A stretch of DNA of 49,426 bases. Source: Paenibacillus albiflavus (GTDB lineage: Bacteria; Bacillota; Bacilli; Paenibacillales; NBRC-103111). The stretch is from the NCBI RefSeq assembly GCF_004344915.1, contig NZ_SKFG01000038.1, positions 1-49,426 of the forward strand, written 5' to 3'. Below the pieces are notes generated by a model. The model had not been told where the DNA came from. It saw nothing but the letters and a program-made list of their open reading frames with translations, and made no database searches. Below, one piece after another: positions 1 through 8,501 of the stretch. The first letter of the stretch is position 1. Each line of letters starts with the position of its first letter. The position numbers and the translations under genes are program-made.

Positions 1-1
1 A

Positions 2-514
2 GCGAAGGCGCTTAGCGAGGCGATGCAAGGCCTCGCGAGGCAAGTGCAGAAACTGCCGCAGCTGCAGTTTCTGTTCATCACGGGCGCCCCGTACTACGAG
101 GCGACCGTTAGCGCAATCGAAGCGCTCCCAAGCGAGGAGCGCACGAATTTGCATGTTGTGCCATATGTGCACAACATGCCGGAGGTGCTCGCGGCGACGA
201 AGCTAATCGTCTCGCGAGCAGGAGCATCCTTCATTGCGGAAATTACCGCTCTCGGCATTCCATCGATTCTGATTCCATCACCTTATGTGACGAATAATCA
301 TCAAGAGCATAATGCACGTAGGTTGAAGGATGAAGGCGCAGCAGATATGCTGCTGGAGAAAGAGCTAAATGCGGAGAGCTTATTTGCTGCGATCCAGAAA
401 ATTATGGATGCTCCTATGCGATGGGAGAGCATGTCAAATAGCTCACGAAAGCTAGGGCAGCCAGATTCGGCAGCGCTTGTTGTTAATGAGATTAAAGCGA
501 TATTGAATAAATAA
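2..514 (+). CDS. murG: MurG C-terminal part (5' end outside window)
   Basis: Undecaprenyl-PP-MurNAc-pentapeptide N-acetylglucosaminyltransferase, the membrane-associated enzyme that makes lipid II from lipid I. The frame is open to the left edge, so only about 170 C-terminal residues of a roughly 360-residue protein are present. They form the second Rossmann domain that binds UDP-GlcNAc. Visible family blocks are VPYVHNMPEVLAATKLIVSR, then RAGASFIAEITALGIPSILI and the NNHQEHNA block near the nucleotide site. It is followed by murB and murA in the same direction, as expected for a division and cell-wall cluster. Identification is firm; the N-terminal domain cannot be judged. Confidence 0.93.
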   Translation, partial: AKALSEAMQGLARQVQKLPQLQFLFITGAPYYEATVSAIEALPSEERTNLHVVPYVHNMPEVLAATKLIVSRAGASFIAEITALGIPSILIPSPYVTNNHQEHNARRLKDEGAADMLLEKELNAESLFAAIQKIMDAPMRWESMSNSSRKLGQPDSAALVVNEIKAILNK

Positions 515-743
515 AACGTGACTTCTTCATGCGCCTTTTATAGGCATTTGTCACACTCTATCTGATTTCACATAAACTACACTATAACCGTGACAGACAT
601 TGAAGCCGGGCAAGAGGAACTGGTATTCCTGCTTAAGCACAGTGAAACTTTTTCTTCTTGAGTTAATCAAACAGATGTAGGGAAGCTTATCTGCTCTGAT
701 TAACGAATAACTCCCCTTGTGATCTGTAAAGGAGGTTTTTTCC
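515..743 (+). promoter_or_regulatory. murG-murB spacer with three hairpins
   Basis: This 229-nt spacer can fold into three hairpins. P1 is 518-554 (GTGAC/GTCAC with inner GCCT/AGGC). P2 is 612-634 (AGGAA/TTCCT plus AAG/CTT). P3 is 663-703 (TTAATCA/TGATTAA with inner CAGAT/ATCTG). The strong murB ribosome site AAAGGAGGT follows at 728-736. P1 lacks a T tract, so it is a poor intrinsic terminator. A structured murB leader is an inference; I do not recognise a named riboswitch. Confidence 0.4.
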
Positions 744-1649
744 ATGCACTCGTTCATTGCTGAATTACAAGCCATCTCTAATCTTGAGATCCGATTTGAC
801 GAAATGATGTCAAACCATACCACATGGAAAATCGGCGGCCCCGCCGATATTATGATTATTCCGCAGAATAAGGAGCAGCTCATTCAAGCTGTTCGTGTGC
901 TGCATAAGCATGAGATTCCATGGATCGTGCTTGGTAGAGGCTCGAATATGCTAGTGAGTGATAAGGGTATTCGCGGCGTAACGATTAAGCTCGGGGGCAC
1001 GTTCGACGAGATTCATTTTGACGGGACGGAAGTTACGGCTGGCGGCGCGTATTCTTTTGTGAAGCTGGCAGTTCAGGCTGGTAAGAAAGGATTAACGGGA
1101 CTTGAATTCGCGGGAGGAATCCCAGGATCGGTTGGAGGAGCCGTTTACATGAATGCGGGGGCTCTAGGCTCTGATGTGTCACGAATACTCAAACAGGCTG
1201 AAGTGCTCTTGAACACAGGTGAAGTCATCACCATGCAGAACAACGATTTACAATACGCATATCGGCATTCGCTCCTTCAGCAGGAGTCTGGTATCGTACT
1301 TGATGCTATTTTTCAACTGGCACCTGGCAATCGTGAGGAAATTACTGCTTCCATGGCAGCGAATAAAGATCGACGATTGCGCACACAGCCGCTCAAAATG
1401 GCTTCATGTGGATCTGTTTTTCGTAATCCCGAAGGTACCTTTGCAGCTAAGCTAATTGAAGAGGCTGGTCTTAAAGGATTGCGAGTAGGTGGCGCAGAAG
1501 TATCTACGATGCATGCTAACTTTATCGTGAATATCGGGAATGCAACAGCTGAAGATGTGCTCGCCCTCATAAAGAAGATACAAGATATTATCTTGGAGTC
1601 AAATGGCATTGTTCTTGTGCCAGAGGTTCTGGTTTTAGGGGAGCGGTAA
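744..1649 (+). CDS. murB: UDP-N-acetylenolpyruvoylglucosamine reductase MurB
   Basis: Reduces UDP-GlcNAc-enolpyruvate to UDP-MurNAc with NADPH and FAD, the second committed step of cytoplasmic peptidoglycan synthesis. The 301-residue length and short C-terminal part fit the type II enzymes of Gram-positives. FAD-binding blocks are GRGSN (64-68) and AGGIPGSVGG (123-132). YRHS (173-176) and SCGSVFRNP (221-229) supply the proton-donating Ser region, and Glu294 in VPEV is the conserved catalytic acid. The ATG follows AAAGGAGGT at good spacing. murA begins 15 nt after the stop, so the two consecutive enzymes are probably cotranscribed. Confidence 0.97.
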   Translation: MHSFIAELQAISNLEIRFDEMMSNHTTWKIGGPADIMIIPQNKEQLIQAVRVLHKHEIPWIVLGRGSNMLVSDKGIRGVTIKLGGTFDEIHFDGTEVTAGGAYSFVKLAVQAGKKGLTGLEFAGGIPGSVGGAVYMNAGALGSDVSRILKQAEVLLNTGEVITMQNNDLQYAYRHSLLQQESGIVLDAIFQLAPGNREEITASMAANKDRRLRTQPLKMASCGSVFRNPEGTFAAKLIEEAGLKGLRVGGAEVSTMHANFIVNIGNATAEDVLALIKKIQDIILESNGIVLVPEVLVLGER

Positions 1650-1664
1650 ATCGGAGGTGAAAAA

Positions 1665-2933
1665 TTGGAGAAGTTGGTTATCGAAGGCGGGAGACCTCTA
1701 TCGGGAGCCATCCGTATCCATGGCGCTAAGAACGCCGCGCTGCCTATCCTTGCAGCTAGCATCATGGCGGAAGGAACACATACGATACACAATGTTCCCG
1801 AACTGCTCGACATTGGGGTCATGCTTCAAATTCTGGGCCAAATCGGGTGTTCATCCGAACAATTTGGCAACATGATTACGATTGATACATCTACGATCCA
1901 TACGACACATGTTCCTGAACAATTGATGCGGCAGATGAGGTCCTCCATTTTCCTAATGGGGCCGCTGCTGGCTAGATTTGGGACTGTACAATTGTATCAG
2001 CCTGGAGGCTGCGCAATTGGTGAACGGAAAATTGATTTGCATCTCAAAGGACTTGAAGCTTTAGGCGTAACGATTAAAGAATGCGGCAGTACGATTAACT
2101 GTTATACGGATGGTATGCGCGGAGCTGAGATTTATCTGGATTTTCCTAGTGTTGGGGCTACAGAAAATATCATGATGGCAGCTACGATGGCCGAAGGCGT
2201 CACGACATTAATTGGAGCTGCAAGAGAACCAGAAATTCAAGACTTGCAAAACTTCCTTAACAGCATGGGTGCTGACATAATCGGAGCAGGAACGGACACC
2301 ATAACGATTCATGGCGTCAAAAAATTAAAACCTAGCAATTATCGCATTATCCCAGATCGGATTGTCGCGGGTACGTGTATGGTCGCTGCTGCAGCTACTC
2401 GCGGGGCCATAACGATTGAAGGCGCACATCCTACGCATCTTACATCGCTTATTCACGTGCTGAAGCGAGCAGGTGTGCAAATTCAAGTATCTGATGATAT
2501 AATACATGTAAGTTGTTTGACGAGACCAAAGTCGATTGAACGAATCGTCACTGCGCCGCATCCAGCCTTTCCTACTGATTTGCAATCACAGGTAATGGTT
2601 CTGCTATCGCTAGCAGATGGACTTAGTATAATCAAGGAGACGATCTTTGAGGGAAGATTCAAGCACGTAGATGAGCTGTGTAGAATGGGTGCAGACATTC
2701 GTGTAGACTTGAATTCGGCAATTATTCGAGGTGTTCCTAGACTCTATGGGGCGACAGTAGAAGCGACGGATTTAAGAGCTGGTGCAGCACTTGTAATAGC
2801 TGGCTTAGCTGCACATGGCACGACAATTGTGGAAAATATCCATCATATTGATCGCGGATACGATCATATAGAAGTTATGCTATCTAAGCTTGGTGCTTCC
2901 ATTCATCGAGATATCCCTGTTCCTAGTGAATAA
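1665..2933 (+). CDS. murA: UDP-N-acetylglucosamine 1-carboxyvinyltransferase MurA
   Basis: Transfers enolpyruvate from PEP to UDP-GlcNAc, the first committed step of peptidoglycan synthesis and the fosfomycin target. The 422-residue length is standard. KNAALPILAA near the N-terminus and QPGGCAIGERKID with the catalytic Cys116 are visible, so a fosfomycin-sensitive Cys form is expected. The start is TTG, chosen because CGGAGGTGA (1652-1660) precedes it and MEKLVIEGG matches the family N-terminus. It acts before MurB but is encoded after it. Bacillota often carry two MurA paralogues; placement in the murG-murB-divIB cluster is seen in Paenibacillus relatives. Confidence 0.97.
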   Translation: MEKLVIEGGRPLSGAIRIHGAKNAALPILAASIMAEGTHTIHNVPELLDIGVMLQILGQIGCSSEQFGNMITIDTSTIHTTHVPEQLMRQMRSSIFLMGPLLARFGTVQLYQPGGCAIGERKIDLHLKGLEALGVTIKECGSTINCYTDGMRGAEIYLDFPSVGATENIMMAATMAEGVTTLIGAAREPEIQDLQNFLNSMGADIIGAGTDTITIHGVKKLKPSNYRIIPDRIVAGTCMVAAAATRGAITIEGAHPTHLTSLIHVLKRAGVQIQVSDDIIHVSCLTRPKSIERIVTAPHPAFPTDLQSQVMVLLSLADGLSIIKETIFEGRFKHVDELCRMGADIRVDLNSAIIRGVPRLYGATVEATDLRAGAALVIAGLAAHGTTIVENIHHIDRGYDHIEVMLSKLGASIHRDIPVPSE

Positions 2934-2958
2934 GCGAATGATCATCATGTTCTATCAT

Positions 2959-2988
2959 AATCCCTTTCTGCTCTAGCAGGAAGGGATT
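2959..2988 (+). terminator. Long hairpin after murA
   Basis: A 14-bp stem, AATCCCTTTCTGCT against AGCAGGAAGGGATT, with one G-T wobble and a minimal loop, 25 nt after the murA stop. The following T content is weak (TAAGAATTTAG), so termination may be partial and divIB may still be read from upstream. Confidence 0.5.
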
Positions 2989-3036
2989 TAAGAATTTAGT
3001 AGGAAATTTCACATAGCTAAGTGGAGGTGCCGCTGC

Positions 3037-3825
3037 TTGCCCGAACAATTGAGAATACCCAAAATACCTGCTCCTAAGCCCAAGAAGAAGAAGGGACGTA
3101 AGCTCGTATTCTTTTTGTTTATTTTTTTTGTAGCGGTACTCATTGTACTTTTCTTCCGATCTTCCTTTAGTCGGATCACGCAGATTGAAGTAGCAGGCAA
3201 CAAGCTTGTCACCTCAGAACAAATTGAACAAACCTCTGAGGTTTTGATTGGAGATCAGTTTTTTGGCGTTTCGACTGCTGATGTAATGGACAAGGTGAAT
3301 CATATGAAAATGATTCTTTCTTCTGAAGTAACCAAGTCTTTTCCAGGCAAACTGAAAATAGTCGTACATGAACAACCGAAGGTTGCGTTTGAAGTGTCAG
3401 AGGATGGGCGACAGCAATATGTTCTGGCTGATGGCTCAACCTATCCTGTGCAGGGGTTATCCGTCATGATCGATAAACCGATACTGTCAGGTTGGTCTGC
3501 TTCTGATCCGAATAAAGCGGCGCTTGCCAAAACGATGGCAACTATTTCACAGGATTTGTTCGATGAAATATCCGAGATCAGGCCATTCCCTTCAGAGTCT
3601 TACAGCGATCGGATTAAGCTATACACACGGAGCGGCTTTGAAGTGATTACGACGATTGAGTATTTGCCCGATAAAATTTTATATCTTTCAGCCTATATTG
3701 AGAACCTCAAAGAGAACGATATCAACAATGGCGTATTGACCTTGCTTGAGGTTGACAGTCATCAGGCACTTAATGCAGATCCTGAAGGAGACGATACAGC
3801 CGCGAAGGATGAGCCAAAAGGGTAA
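3037..3825 (+). CDS. divIB: Cell division protein DivIB/FtsQ
   Basis: Bitopic divisome protein that works with FtsL and DivIC to recruit and activate septal peptidoglycan synthesis. The 262-residue protein has a short Lys-rich cytoplasmic tail (PKPKKKKGRK), one membrane helix at about residues 22-41, and an extracytoplasmic POTRA domain starting at ITQIEVAGNKLVTSEQI. A beta domain follows and the C-terminal tail is acidic. The start is TTG behind GTGGAGGTG (3021-3029). Its position between murA and ftsA fits the cluster order. Relatives of B. subtilis ylxW, ylxX and sbp, which lie between divIB and ftsA there, are not present. Confidence 0.92.
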   Translation: MPEQLRIPKIPAPKPKKKKGRKLVFFLFIFFVAVLIVLFFRSSFSRITQIEVAGNKLVTSEQIEQTSEVLIGDQFFGVSTADVMDKVNHMKMILSSEVTKSFPGKLKIVVHEQPKVAFEVSEDGRQQYVLADGSTYPVQGLSVMIDKPILSGWSASDPNKAALAKTMATISQDLFDEISEIRPFPSESYSDRIKLYTRSGFEVITTIEYLPDKILYLSAYIENLKENDINNGVLTLLEVDSHQALNADPEGDDTAAKDEPKG

Positions 3826-3870
3826 TTCTCATCGCCATAGAATATGCACAAGCCATAATGAATTGATCCT

Positions 3871-3900
3871 AACCCAGAGTATTGAGCTCTGGGTTTCTTC
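3871..3900 (+). terminator. Intrinsic terminator after divIB
   Basis: Nine-bp stem AACCCAGAG/CTCTGGGTT (3871-3879 and 3887-3895), 7-nt loop, then TTCTTCGTATATTT. It separates the wall genes from ftsA-ftsZ. Confidence 0.75.
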
Positions 3901-3906
3901 GTATAT

Positions 3907-3936
3907 TTGACAACAAAAAATAGTTGCATTTACAAT
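3907..3936 (+). promoter_or_regulatory. SigA-type promoter candidate for ftsA-ftsZ
   Basis: TTGACA (3907-3912), 18-nt spacer, TACAAT (3931-3936), directly after the divIB terminator. It would give an ftsA leader of nearly 400 nt. The match is by eye. Confidence 0.55.
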
Positions 3937-4084
3937 TAGATACAGGGGAAACAAACAATACAAAACTTTTCATTCTTTTTTTTGCCACAAATGACTAGGA
4001 TAATTTCACTTAGTGTGTCTTAAGACTCATATGCTTCGATTCATTAAATTTAGTATAATTTGATTTGTATGTTTGATTGTGGAT

Positions 4085-4194
4085 GGTTATATGAAAATAC
4101 CGATTTTGCAGTTGAAATACTACTCATTCCTATGAAATAATGATAGAATGGGAATTATGGAATGTGTAAACTAACTTCTGGAATCCATATAACC
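4085..4194 (+). other. Inverted repeat in the ftsA upstream region
   Basis: GGTTATATG (4085-4093) is the exact reverse complement of CATATAACC (4186-4194). Between them a smaller hairpin pairs CATTCCTAT with ATAGAATG (about 4129-4150). This could be a structured leader or a regulator site in the gene-free 3826-4332 stretch. No function is recognised. Confidence 0.35.
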
Positions 4195-4234
4195 GATTTG
4201 AGCCTCGAATCAACAAAAAAATTGTTGAAAAAAG

Positions 4235-4259
4235 AGGGAATGTAGTAAAAGTGTTGAAT
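4235..4259 (+). promoter_or_regulatory. SigH-like promoter candidate before ftsA
   Basis: AGGGAAT (4235-4241), 14-nt spacer, GAAT (4256-4259). This fits the SigH pattern AGGAnnT-N14-GAAT with one substitution. B. subtilis ftsAZ is known to have a SigH promoter that raises FtsA and FtsZ at the onset of sporulation, which supports the reading. Confidence 0.5.
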
Positions 4260-4332
4260 ACATTAGTTAATGTAAACAGGAAAGATCTATTTTTAAAATT
4301 TTCACTTGTATAAGTGCAGGAGGTGCCAAGGC

Positions 4333-5577
4333 TTGAGCGGCAATGACATCATTGTGAGTTTGGACATCGGTACATCCAAAGTTCGTGCTATTATTGGGGA
4401 AGTTACTAACGGAGCCATTAATATAATAGGGGTAGGGTCAACCGATTCTGAAGGTATTCGTAAAGGAGCCATCGTTGATATAGACCAGACGATTCAATCA
4501 ATTCGTAATGCGATCGAGCATGCTGAGCGAATGGTAGGTATCCAAATATCTGAGGTTTATGTTGGTATTACCGGTAGTCATATTTCTTTGCAGAGTTCTC
4601 ATGGCGTAGTGGCTGTGCAGAAGGAAGACAGAGAGATCGGCGATGAAGATATCGAACGTGTAATTCAAGCTGCCAAAGTCATCGCTTTACCACCCGAGCG
4701 TGAAATTATTGGAGTCGTACCCAAGGAATTTGTAGTAGATGGTCAAGAAGGGATTTCAGATCCTCGCGGCATGATTGGTGTGAGACTTGAAGTTCATTCG
4801 ACTATCATTACAGGTGCCAAGACGAGTATACATAATTTGATTCGTGTAGTTGAAAAATCCGAATTAAAAGTTGCGGGCCTCATCCTTATGCCAATTGCAT
4901 CAGGATTTCTCGCTTTATCTAAGGATGAAAAGAGCATTGGAACAGTATTAGTTGATATTGGAGCAGGCGCTTCAACTATCTCTGTGTTTGAAGAGGGCAA
5001 TATAGTTGCTACCTCAACTCTACCTATTGGTGGGGAATACGTCACAAGTGATATCTCAATCGGTCTTCGTACACAGATGGAAATAGCTGAGAAAATCAAG
5101 CTTAAGTACGGATGTGCTCTAATCGAAGATTCGGCTGCAGATCAAATATTTAAAGTGGCACGAATTGGTAGCAATGTGGATAAAGAGTTTTCTCAAATTG
5201 ACCTAGCTAATATTATCGAGCCTCGCGCGCAAGAGATCTTCCAATTGATTCGTGCAGAGGTAGAGCGTATTGGTTATGGTCATTTAACGGGCGGTTATGT
5301 CTTGACTGGTGGTACGGTATCCATGCCAGGCATGCTGGCTGTTGCTCAGATGGAGCTTCCTTCATCAGTTCGTATTGCTACTCCTGACTTTATTGGTGTT
5401 CGTGATCCAAGCTATACCAATGGTGTTGGGATTATCCAGTATGTGCATAGGCACATGAAGAATCGCAATTCATCCTTTTCCAAGTCTGGCAATAAATCTA
5501 CTAAAGTCCAGTCGACCAGTACGAAAAAAGCAGGTTGGTTTGATAAAGTGAAAGAGTGGATTAAGGAGCTTATTTAG
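4333..5577 (+). CDS. ftsA: Cell division protein FtsA
   Basis: Actin-like protein that tethers FtsZ filaments to the membrane and recruits later divisome proteins. The chosen start is TTG at 4333 (MSGNDIIVSLDIGTSKVRA) because GCAGGAGGTG (4316-4325) precedes it at normal spacing; an in-frame TTG at 4306 would add nine residues without a ribosome site. The 414-residue protein shows the phosphate-1 block SLDIGTSK, the phosphate-2 block VDIGAGASTIS, and a C-terminal amphipathic membrane-targeting helix GWFDKVKEWIKELI after a Ser/Lys-rich linker. ftsZ follows after 116 nt. The stop codon overlaps a hairpin repeat relative (5577-5621). Confidence 0.96.
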   Translation: MSGNDIIVSLDIGTSKVRAIIGEVTNGAINIIGVGSTDSEGIRKGAIVDIDQTIQSIRNAIEHAERMVGIQISEVYVGITGSHISLQSSHGVVAVQKEDREIGDEDIERVIQAAKVIALPPEREIIGVVPKEFVVDGQEGISDPRGMIGVRLEVHSTIITGAKTSIHNLIRVVEKSELKVAGLILMPIASGFLALSKDEKSIGTVLVDIGAGASTISVFEEGNIVATSTLPIGGEYVTSDISIGLRTQMEIAEKIKLKYGCALIEDSAADQIFKVARIGSNVDKEFSQIDLANIIEPRAQEIFQLIRAEVERIGYGHLTGGYVLTGGTVSMPGMLAVAQMELPSSVRIATPDFIGVRDPSYTNGVGIIQYVHRHMKNRNSSFSKSGNKSTKVQSTSTKKAGWFDKVKEWIKELI

Positions 5578-5621
5578 TGAGATGGAATTTATAGTGTTCG
5601 GTCATAAATTCTAAGTATCAC
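5577..5621 (+). repeat. Partial copy of the two-hairpin repeat (hairpin 1 only)
   Basis: The stem GAATTTAT (5585-5592)/ATAAATTC (5604-5611) is closed by an outer GTGA (5577-5580)/TCAC (5618-5621). The stretch GTCATAAATTCTAAGTA (5601-5617) is identical over 17 nt to the inverted copy at 21085-21174 read on its own strand. The outer stem differs in sequence from the full copies but still pairs. The second hairpin is not recognisable. It overlaps the ftsA stop codon. Confidence 0.55.
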
Positions 5622-5693
5622 CTTACTTTTTGACTAAAATTAATATCCACATTTCGATGGATGAGCGAATGCTATGTTAGGGGGAATACACTG

Positions 5694-6833
5694 ATGTTCG
5701 AATTTGATATGGAATTAGATCAACTCGCACAGATTAAAGTTATTGGTGTGGGCGGTGGCGGTAGTAATGCCGTTAATCGAATGATTGAAAATGGTGTACA
5801 GGGTGTCGAGTTTATTACAGTGAATACGGACGCTCAAGCTTTACATACGGCTAAATCAGAACACAGATTACAAATTGGGGATAAACTTACTCGTGGTTTA
5901 GGAGCAGGGGCTAATCCTGATGTAGGTAAGAAAGCTGCTGAAGAGTCACGCGAGTTGATAATGAATACACTTCGCGGTGCGGACATGGTGTTCGTTACTG
6001 CGGGTATGGGTGGCGGTACAGGTACGGGTGCAGCTCCTGTAATTGCAGAGATTGCTAAGGAATGTGGAGCGCTGACGGTTGGTGTTGTAACACGTCCGTT
6101 TACATTTGAAGGACGCAAACGTCAGCTTCATGCAGAGCAAGGAATTGCTGCACTTAAGGAAAAGGTTGATACGTTAATTGTAATTCCTAATGACAGATTG
6201 CTAGAGATTGTGGATAAGAAGACCCCAATGCTCGAAGCGTTCCGTCAAGCGGATAATGTATTACGTCAAGGTGTACAAGGAATTTCTGACTTAATCCAAG
6301 TTCCTGGTCTAATCAATCTTGACTTTGCTGACGTTAAGACGATTATGACAGAGCGTGGCTCTGCATTAATGGGGATCGGTGTTGCAACTGGTGAGAACCG
6401 TGCAGCAGAAGCAGCGAAGAAAGCGATCTGCTCCCCACTTCTTGAGACTTCAATCGAAGGTGCAAAAGGCGTGTTAATGAATATTACAGGTGGCAATAAT
6501 TTATCCCTGTATGAAGTAAATGAAGCAGCAGATATCGTACACTCAGCTTCTGATCTTGAAGTGAACATGATCTTTGGTGCTGTGATTAACGAGAATTTGA
6601 AGGATGAAATCATGGTAACGGTGATTGCAACTGGATTTGAAGACACACCTGCACCTAAGCAACCACAGCTTAATCGGCGTCCGGGCCAAGCTCAGCCTCA
6701 GGCATCAAGTCAACCTGAAGCTCAAGAGCCTCGTTTGAATAATTTGAAACCGTTTGGAGGCAATCAGCCTTCAAGTGATCAACTAGACATTCCAGCGTTC
6801 ATGCGCAACAATCGCAATCGCACATTTGATTAA
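5694..6833 (+). CDS. ftsZ: Cell division GTPase FtsZ
   Basis: Tubulin-like GTPase that polymerises into the cytokinetic Z-ring. The start is ATG 5694 ([18 protein letters not shown]) after TTAGGGGGA; an upstream in-frame ATG at 5661 lacks a ribosome site. The 379-residue protein has the glycine loop GVGGGGSN, the tubulin signature GGGTGTG at residues 106-112, the T7-loop region RLLEIVDKK, and a Gln/Pro/Asn-rich linker. It ends with the FtsA/SepF-binding tail [12 protein letters not shown]. It is cotranscribed with or just after ftsA and ends at a strong bidirectional terminator facing a convergent ABC operon. Confidence 0.98.
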   Translation: MFEFDMELDQLAQIKVIGVGGGGSNAVNRMIENGVQGVEFITVNTDAQALHTAKSEHRLQIGDKLTRGLGAGANPDVGKKAAEESRELIMNTLRGADMVFVTAGMGGGTGTGAAPVIAEIAKECGALTVGVVTRPFTFEGRKRQLHAEQGIAALKEKVDTLIVIPNDRLLEIVDKKTPMLEAFRQADNVLRQGVQGISDLIQVPGLINLDFADVKTIMTERGSALMGIGVATGENRAAEAAKKAICSPLLETSIEGAKGVLMNITGGNNLSLYEVNEAADIVHSASDLEVNMIFGAVINENLKDEIMVTVIATGFEDTPAPKQPQLNRRPGQAQPQASSQPEAQEPRLNNLKPFGGNQPSSDQLDIPAFMRNNRNRTFD

Positions 6834-6857
6834 TCATTGATGCATAGCGTACAAACT

Positions 6858-6894
6858 AAAAGGTGAATGAGGATTACCCTCATTCACCTTTTTT
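6858..6894. terminator. Bidirectional terminator between ftsZ and ABC operon
   Basis: Perfect stem AAAAGGTGAATGAGG/CCTCATTCACCTTTT with a 5-nt loop, then T residues on the plus strand. The flanking A run gives T residues on the minus strand too. It fits the convergent genes. Confidence 0.9.
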
Positions 6895-6928
6895 GGCATT
6901 CTAGAATTGATAACATTTGTTTCATAAA

Positions 6929-7720
6929 TTAGCTCAAATCCATCGTACCTTTAACGCGTGCTAAATATTCAGCGTATCGGATAAAGAGCAGGCTGATGAT
7001 GAAATAACCGCATCCAAGCAGCAATTCTTGTCCGAGATAAGGTAGGACATGATTATACTTGCCTTCGTTTAAGATTTCCTTCGTTAACTGCACACCTCTT
7101 GTTAACGGTAGAAATTGTGCCAATATACTGAATATCTCTGGCATCGCGGTTTTGGGATAACTCGCTCCACTCAGCAATAGTAAGGTGCTTGCAAGCACAT
7201 TCGAAATGAGATGCATGGATGGCGTCCAAAGACATAAGCAGCCGACAATAAGCCCAAGTCCACAGGCAGAGAAGATGGATATGATCCAGATCAGCAGCAG
7301 GGGCAGAATTGCCTCTAGTGGAATGGCGATTTGGAACATGAGGATGCCGAATAAGAATCCAAGCAATGCAGTTACGACGCCATTTGCAACATGCGCTACG
7401 GATCTTGCGAGGAATAGCCCCATTTTATTGACAGGTGTCGTCATAACGATTTGCAGGGTGCCCATATAACGATCAGAAGTAATAACCGACATGATGCCAA
7501 AAACCGTATTCATCACGCATAACAGAAGCGCATTGGAACTCATGTAACCTGCTAGTCCGACTCCACCGTAAACATACTTGGCAAGCATAGTGAAAAATAG
7601 AAGCTGACTAAGTGGCTGTAACACCATTACGAGAAAATAGACTTTCGGGTCCAGCCAACCGAACAATGCTTTGTAGGATAGTAAGCTGTGCCGCCAAAAT
7701 CGCATGAACACTTCTTTCAT
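6929..7720 (-). CDS. ABC-2 type exporter permease (second subunit)
   Basis: Membrane subunit of an ABC-2 exporter. The start ATG at 7720 is chosen because GGGGGTG, inside the last codons of the upstream permease, precedes it by 7 nt; the longer form from 7744 would overlap that gene and lose the site. The protein is about 263 residues with roughly six hydrophobic segments, including a long block around VTALLGFLFGILMFQIAI. The family motif GASYPKTAMPEIF precedes the last helices, and LPLTRGVQLTKE is typical of NodJ/DrrB-like permeases. The gene follows its partner by one base. The substrate cannot be told from sequence; drug or lipid export is usual. Confidence 0.85.
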   Translation of the reverse strand: MKEVFMRFWRHSLLSYKALFGWLDPKVYFLVMVLQPLSQLLFFTMLAKYVYGGVGLAGYMSSNALLLCVMNTVFGIMSVITSDRYMGTLQIVMTTPVNKMGLFLARSVAHVANGVVTALLGFLFGILMFQIAIPLEAILPLLLIWIISIFSACGLGLIVGCLCLWTPSMHLISNVLASTLLLLSGASYPKTAMPEIFSILAQFLPLTRGVQLTKEILNEGKYNHVLPYLGQELLLGCGYFIISLLFIRYAEYLARVKGTMDLS

Positions 7721-7721
7721 T

Positions 7722-8501
7722 CTAATACACCCCCAATTTGCCAATCACTCTGGCTTTTCTTAGAACTGCGCGATAACAAAGCATACCTAAAATGAAATAG
7801 ATGACAGTTATGAGCAGTAAAGCATAAAGTGTCGTGTTAAAGGCTGCTGATACCTGCTCTGTTGCTGCTTGTCTCAATAATTCAATCGCCCATGTGGGAG
7901 GTAGTAGGTAGGAGAGAGGCTGAACCCAGTTAGGCAGGATTGTTACTGGGAACATAAATCCGCAAATGAGATAGATCGGGTATTCAATGAAATTCATGAG
8001 TGCTTCTGCTTGTCTAGATAAGGTAAACGCTAGTGATAGAAAGAAAGAGAACACGGATAATGCAACTAGAACGAGAATAAACGAACCGCCAAAGAGAAGC
8101 GGATGCTGAATCGTCAGATCAACGCCAAAGATTACGATCAAATAAACGCAGGATAAAAGCATAGAGAGAAGGCCCCATAGGGTATTGCCGCAAATTTTCC
8201 CCAACAAAGTAATGGCAAACGATGTTGGCGAGACAAAGATGATTTCTAAAGTGCCGTAATATCTTTCACGATTTACGTCACTGGCCGAAGAGTATACGAT
8301 GGATGTCCATAGTGCCATGAATCCAGAACCGAGTACGACATAGTTGAATATGCGATCAGGTGCTGAAGCTCCATAAATAAAGATTGCAAGCGTTGACAGG
8401 AAAAATGGAGACAGCCAGATGACAAATTGGAACATCGGCCTTGCTATGGATAAGCCCATATGCACCTTGATGGTATGGATAAAAGCGCGAAACGACCTCA
8501 T
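7722..8501 (-). CDS. ABC-2 type exporter permease (first subunit)
   Basis: Membrane subunit of the same exporter, 259 residues and about six helices. NRERYYGTLEIIFVSPTS is the typical ABC-2 block after the first helices, and LICGFMFPVTILPNWVQPLS is the permease signature region before the last helices. The start ATG overlaps the ATPase stop in an ATGA (8498-8501). It sits behind a very strong site TCGGAGGAGGT, so translation is coupled to the ATPase. With the second permease it probably forms a heterodimeric membrane part. No substrate can be inferred. Confidence 0.87.
   Translation of the reverse strand: MRSFRAFIHTIKVHMGLSIARPMFQFVIWLSPFFLSTLAIFIYGASAPDRIFNYVVLGSGFMALWTSIVYSSASDVNRERYYGTLEIIFVSPTSFAITLLGKICGNTLWGLLSMLLSCVYLIVIFGVDLTIQHPLLFGGSFILVLVALSVFSFFLSLAFTLSRQAEALMNFIEYPIYLICGFMFPVTILPNWVQPLSYLLPPTWAIELLRQAATEQVSAAFNTTLYALLLITVIYFILGMLCYRAVLRKARVIGKLGVY

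Noticed and set aside
1313-1822. 169-codon minus-strand frame across murB and murA
   Set aside because: It overlaps two certain genes and reads as low-complexity Ser/Pro-rich shadow sequence.
4306-4332. Earlier TTG start for ftsA
   Set aside because: It lies before the ribosome site GCAGGAGGTG and adds residues (YKCRRCQG) absent from FtsA proteins.
6902-6930. Possible fourth repeat copy (AGAATTGATAACAT...TCATAAATT)
   Set aside because: It resembles hairpin 1 of the 17.3-kb copy over about 25 nt but the stem is poor and the DNA is AT-rich; not enough to claim.
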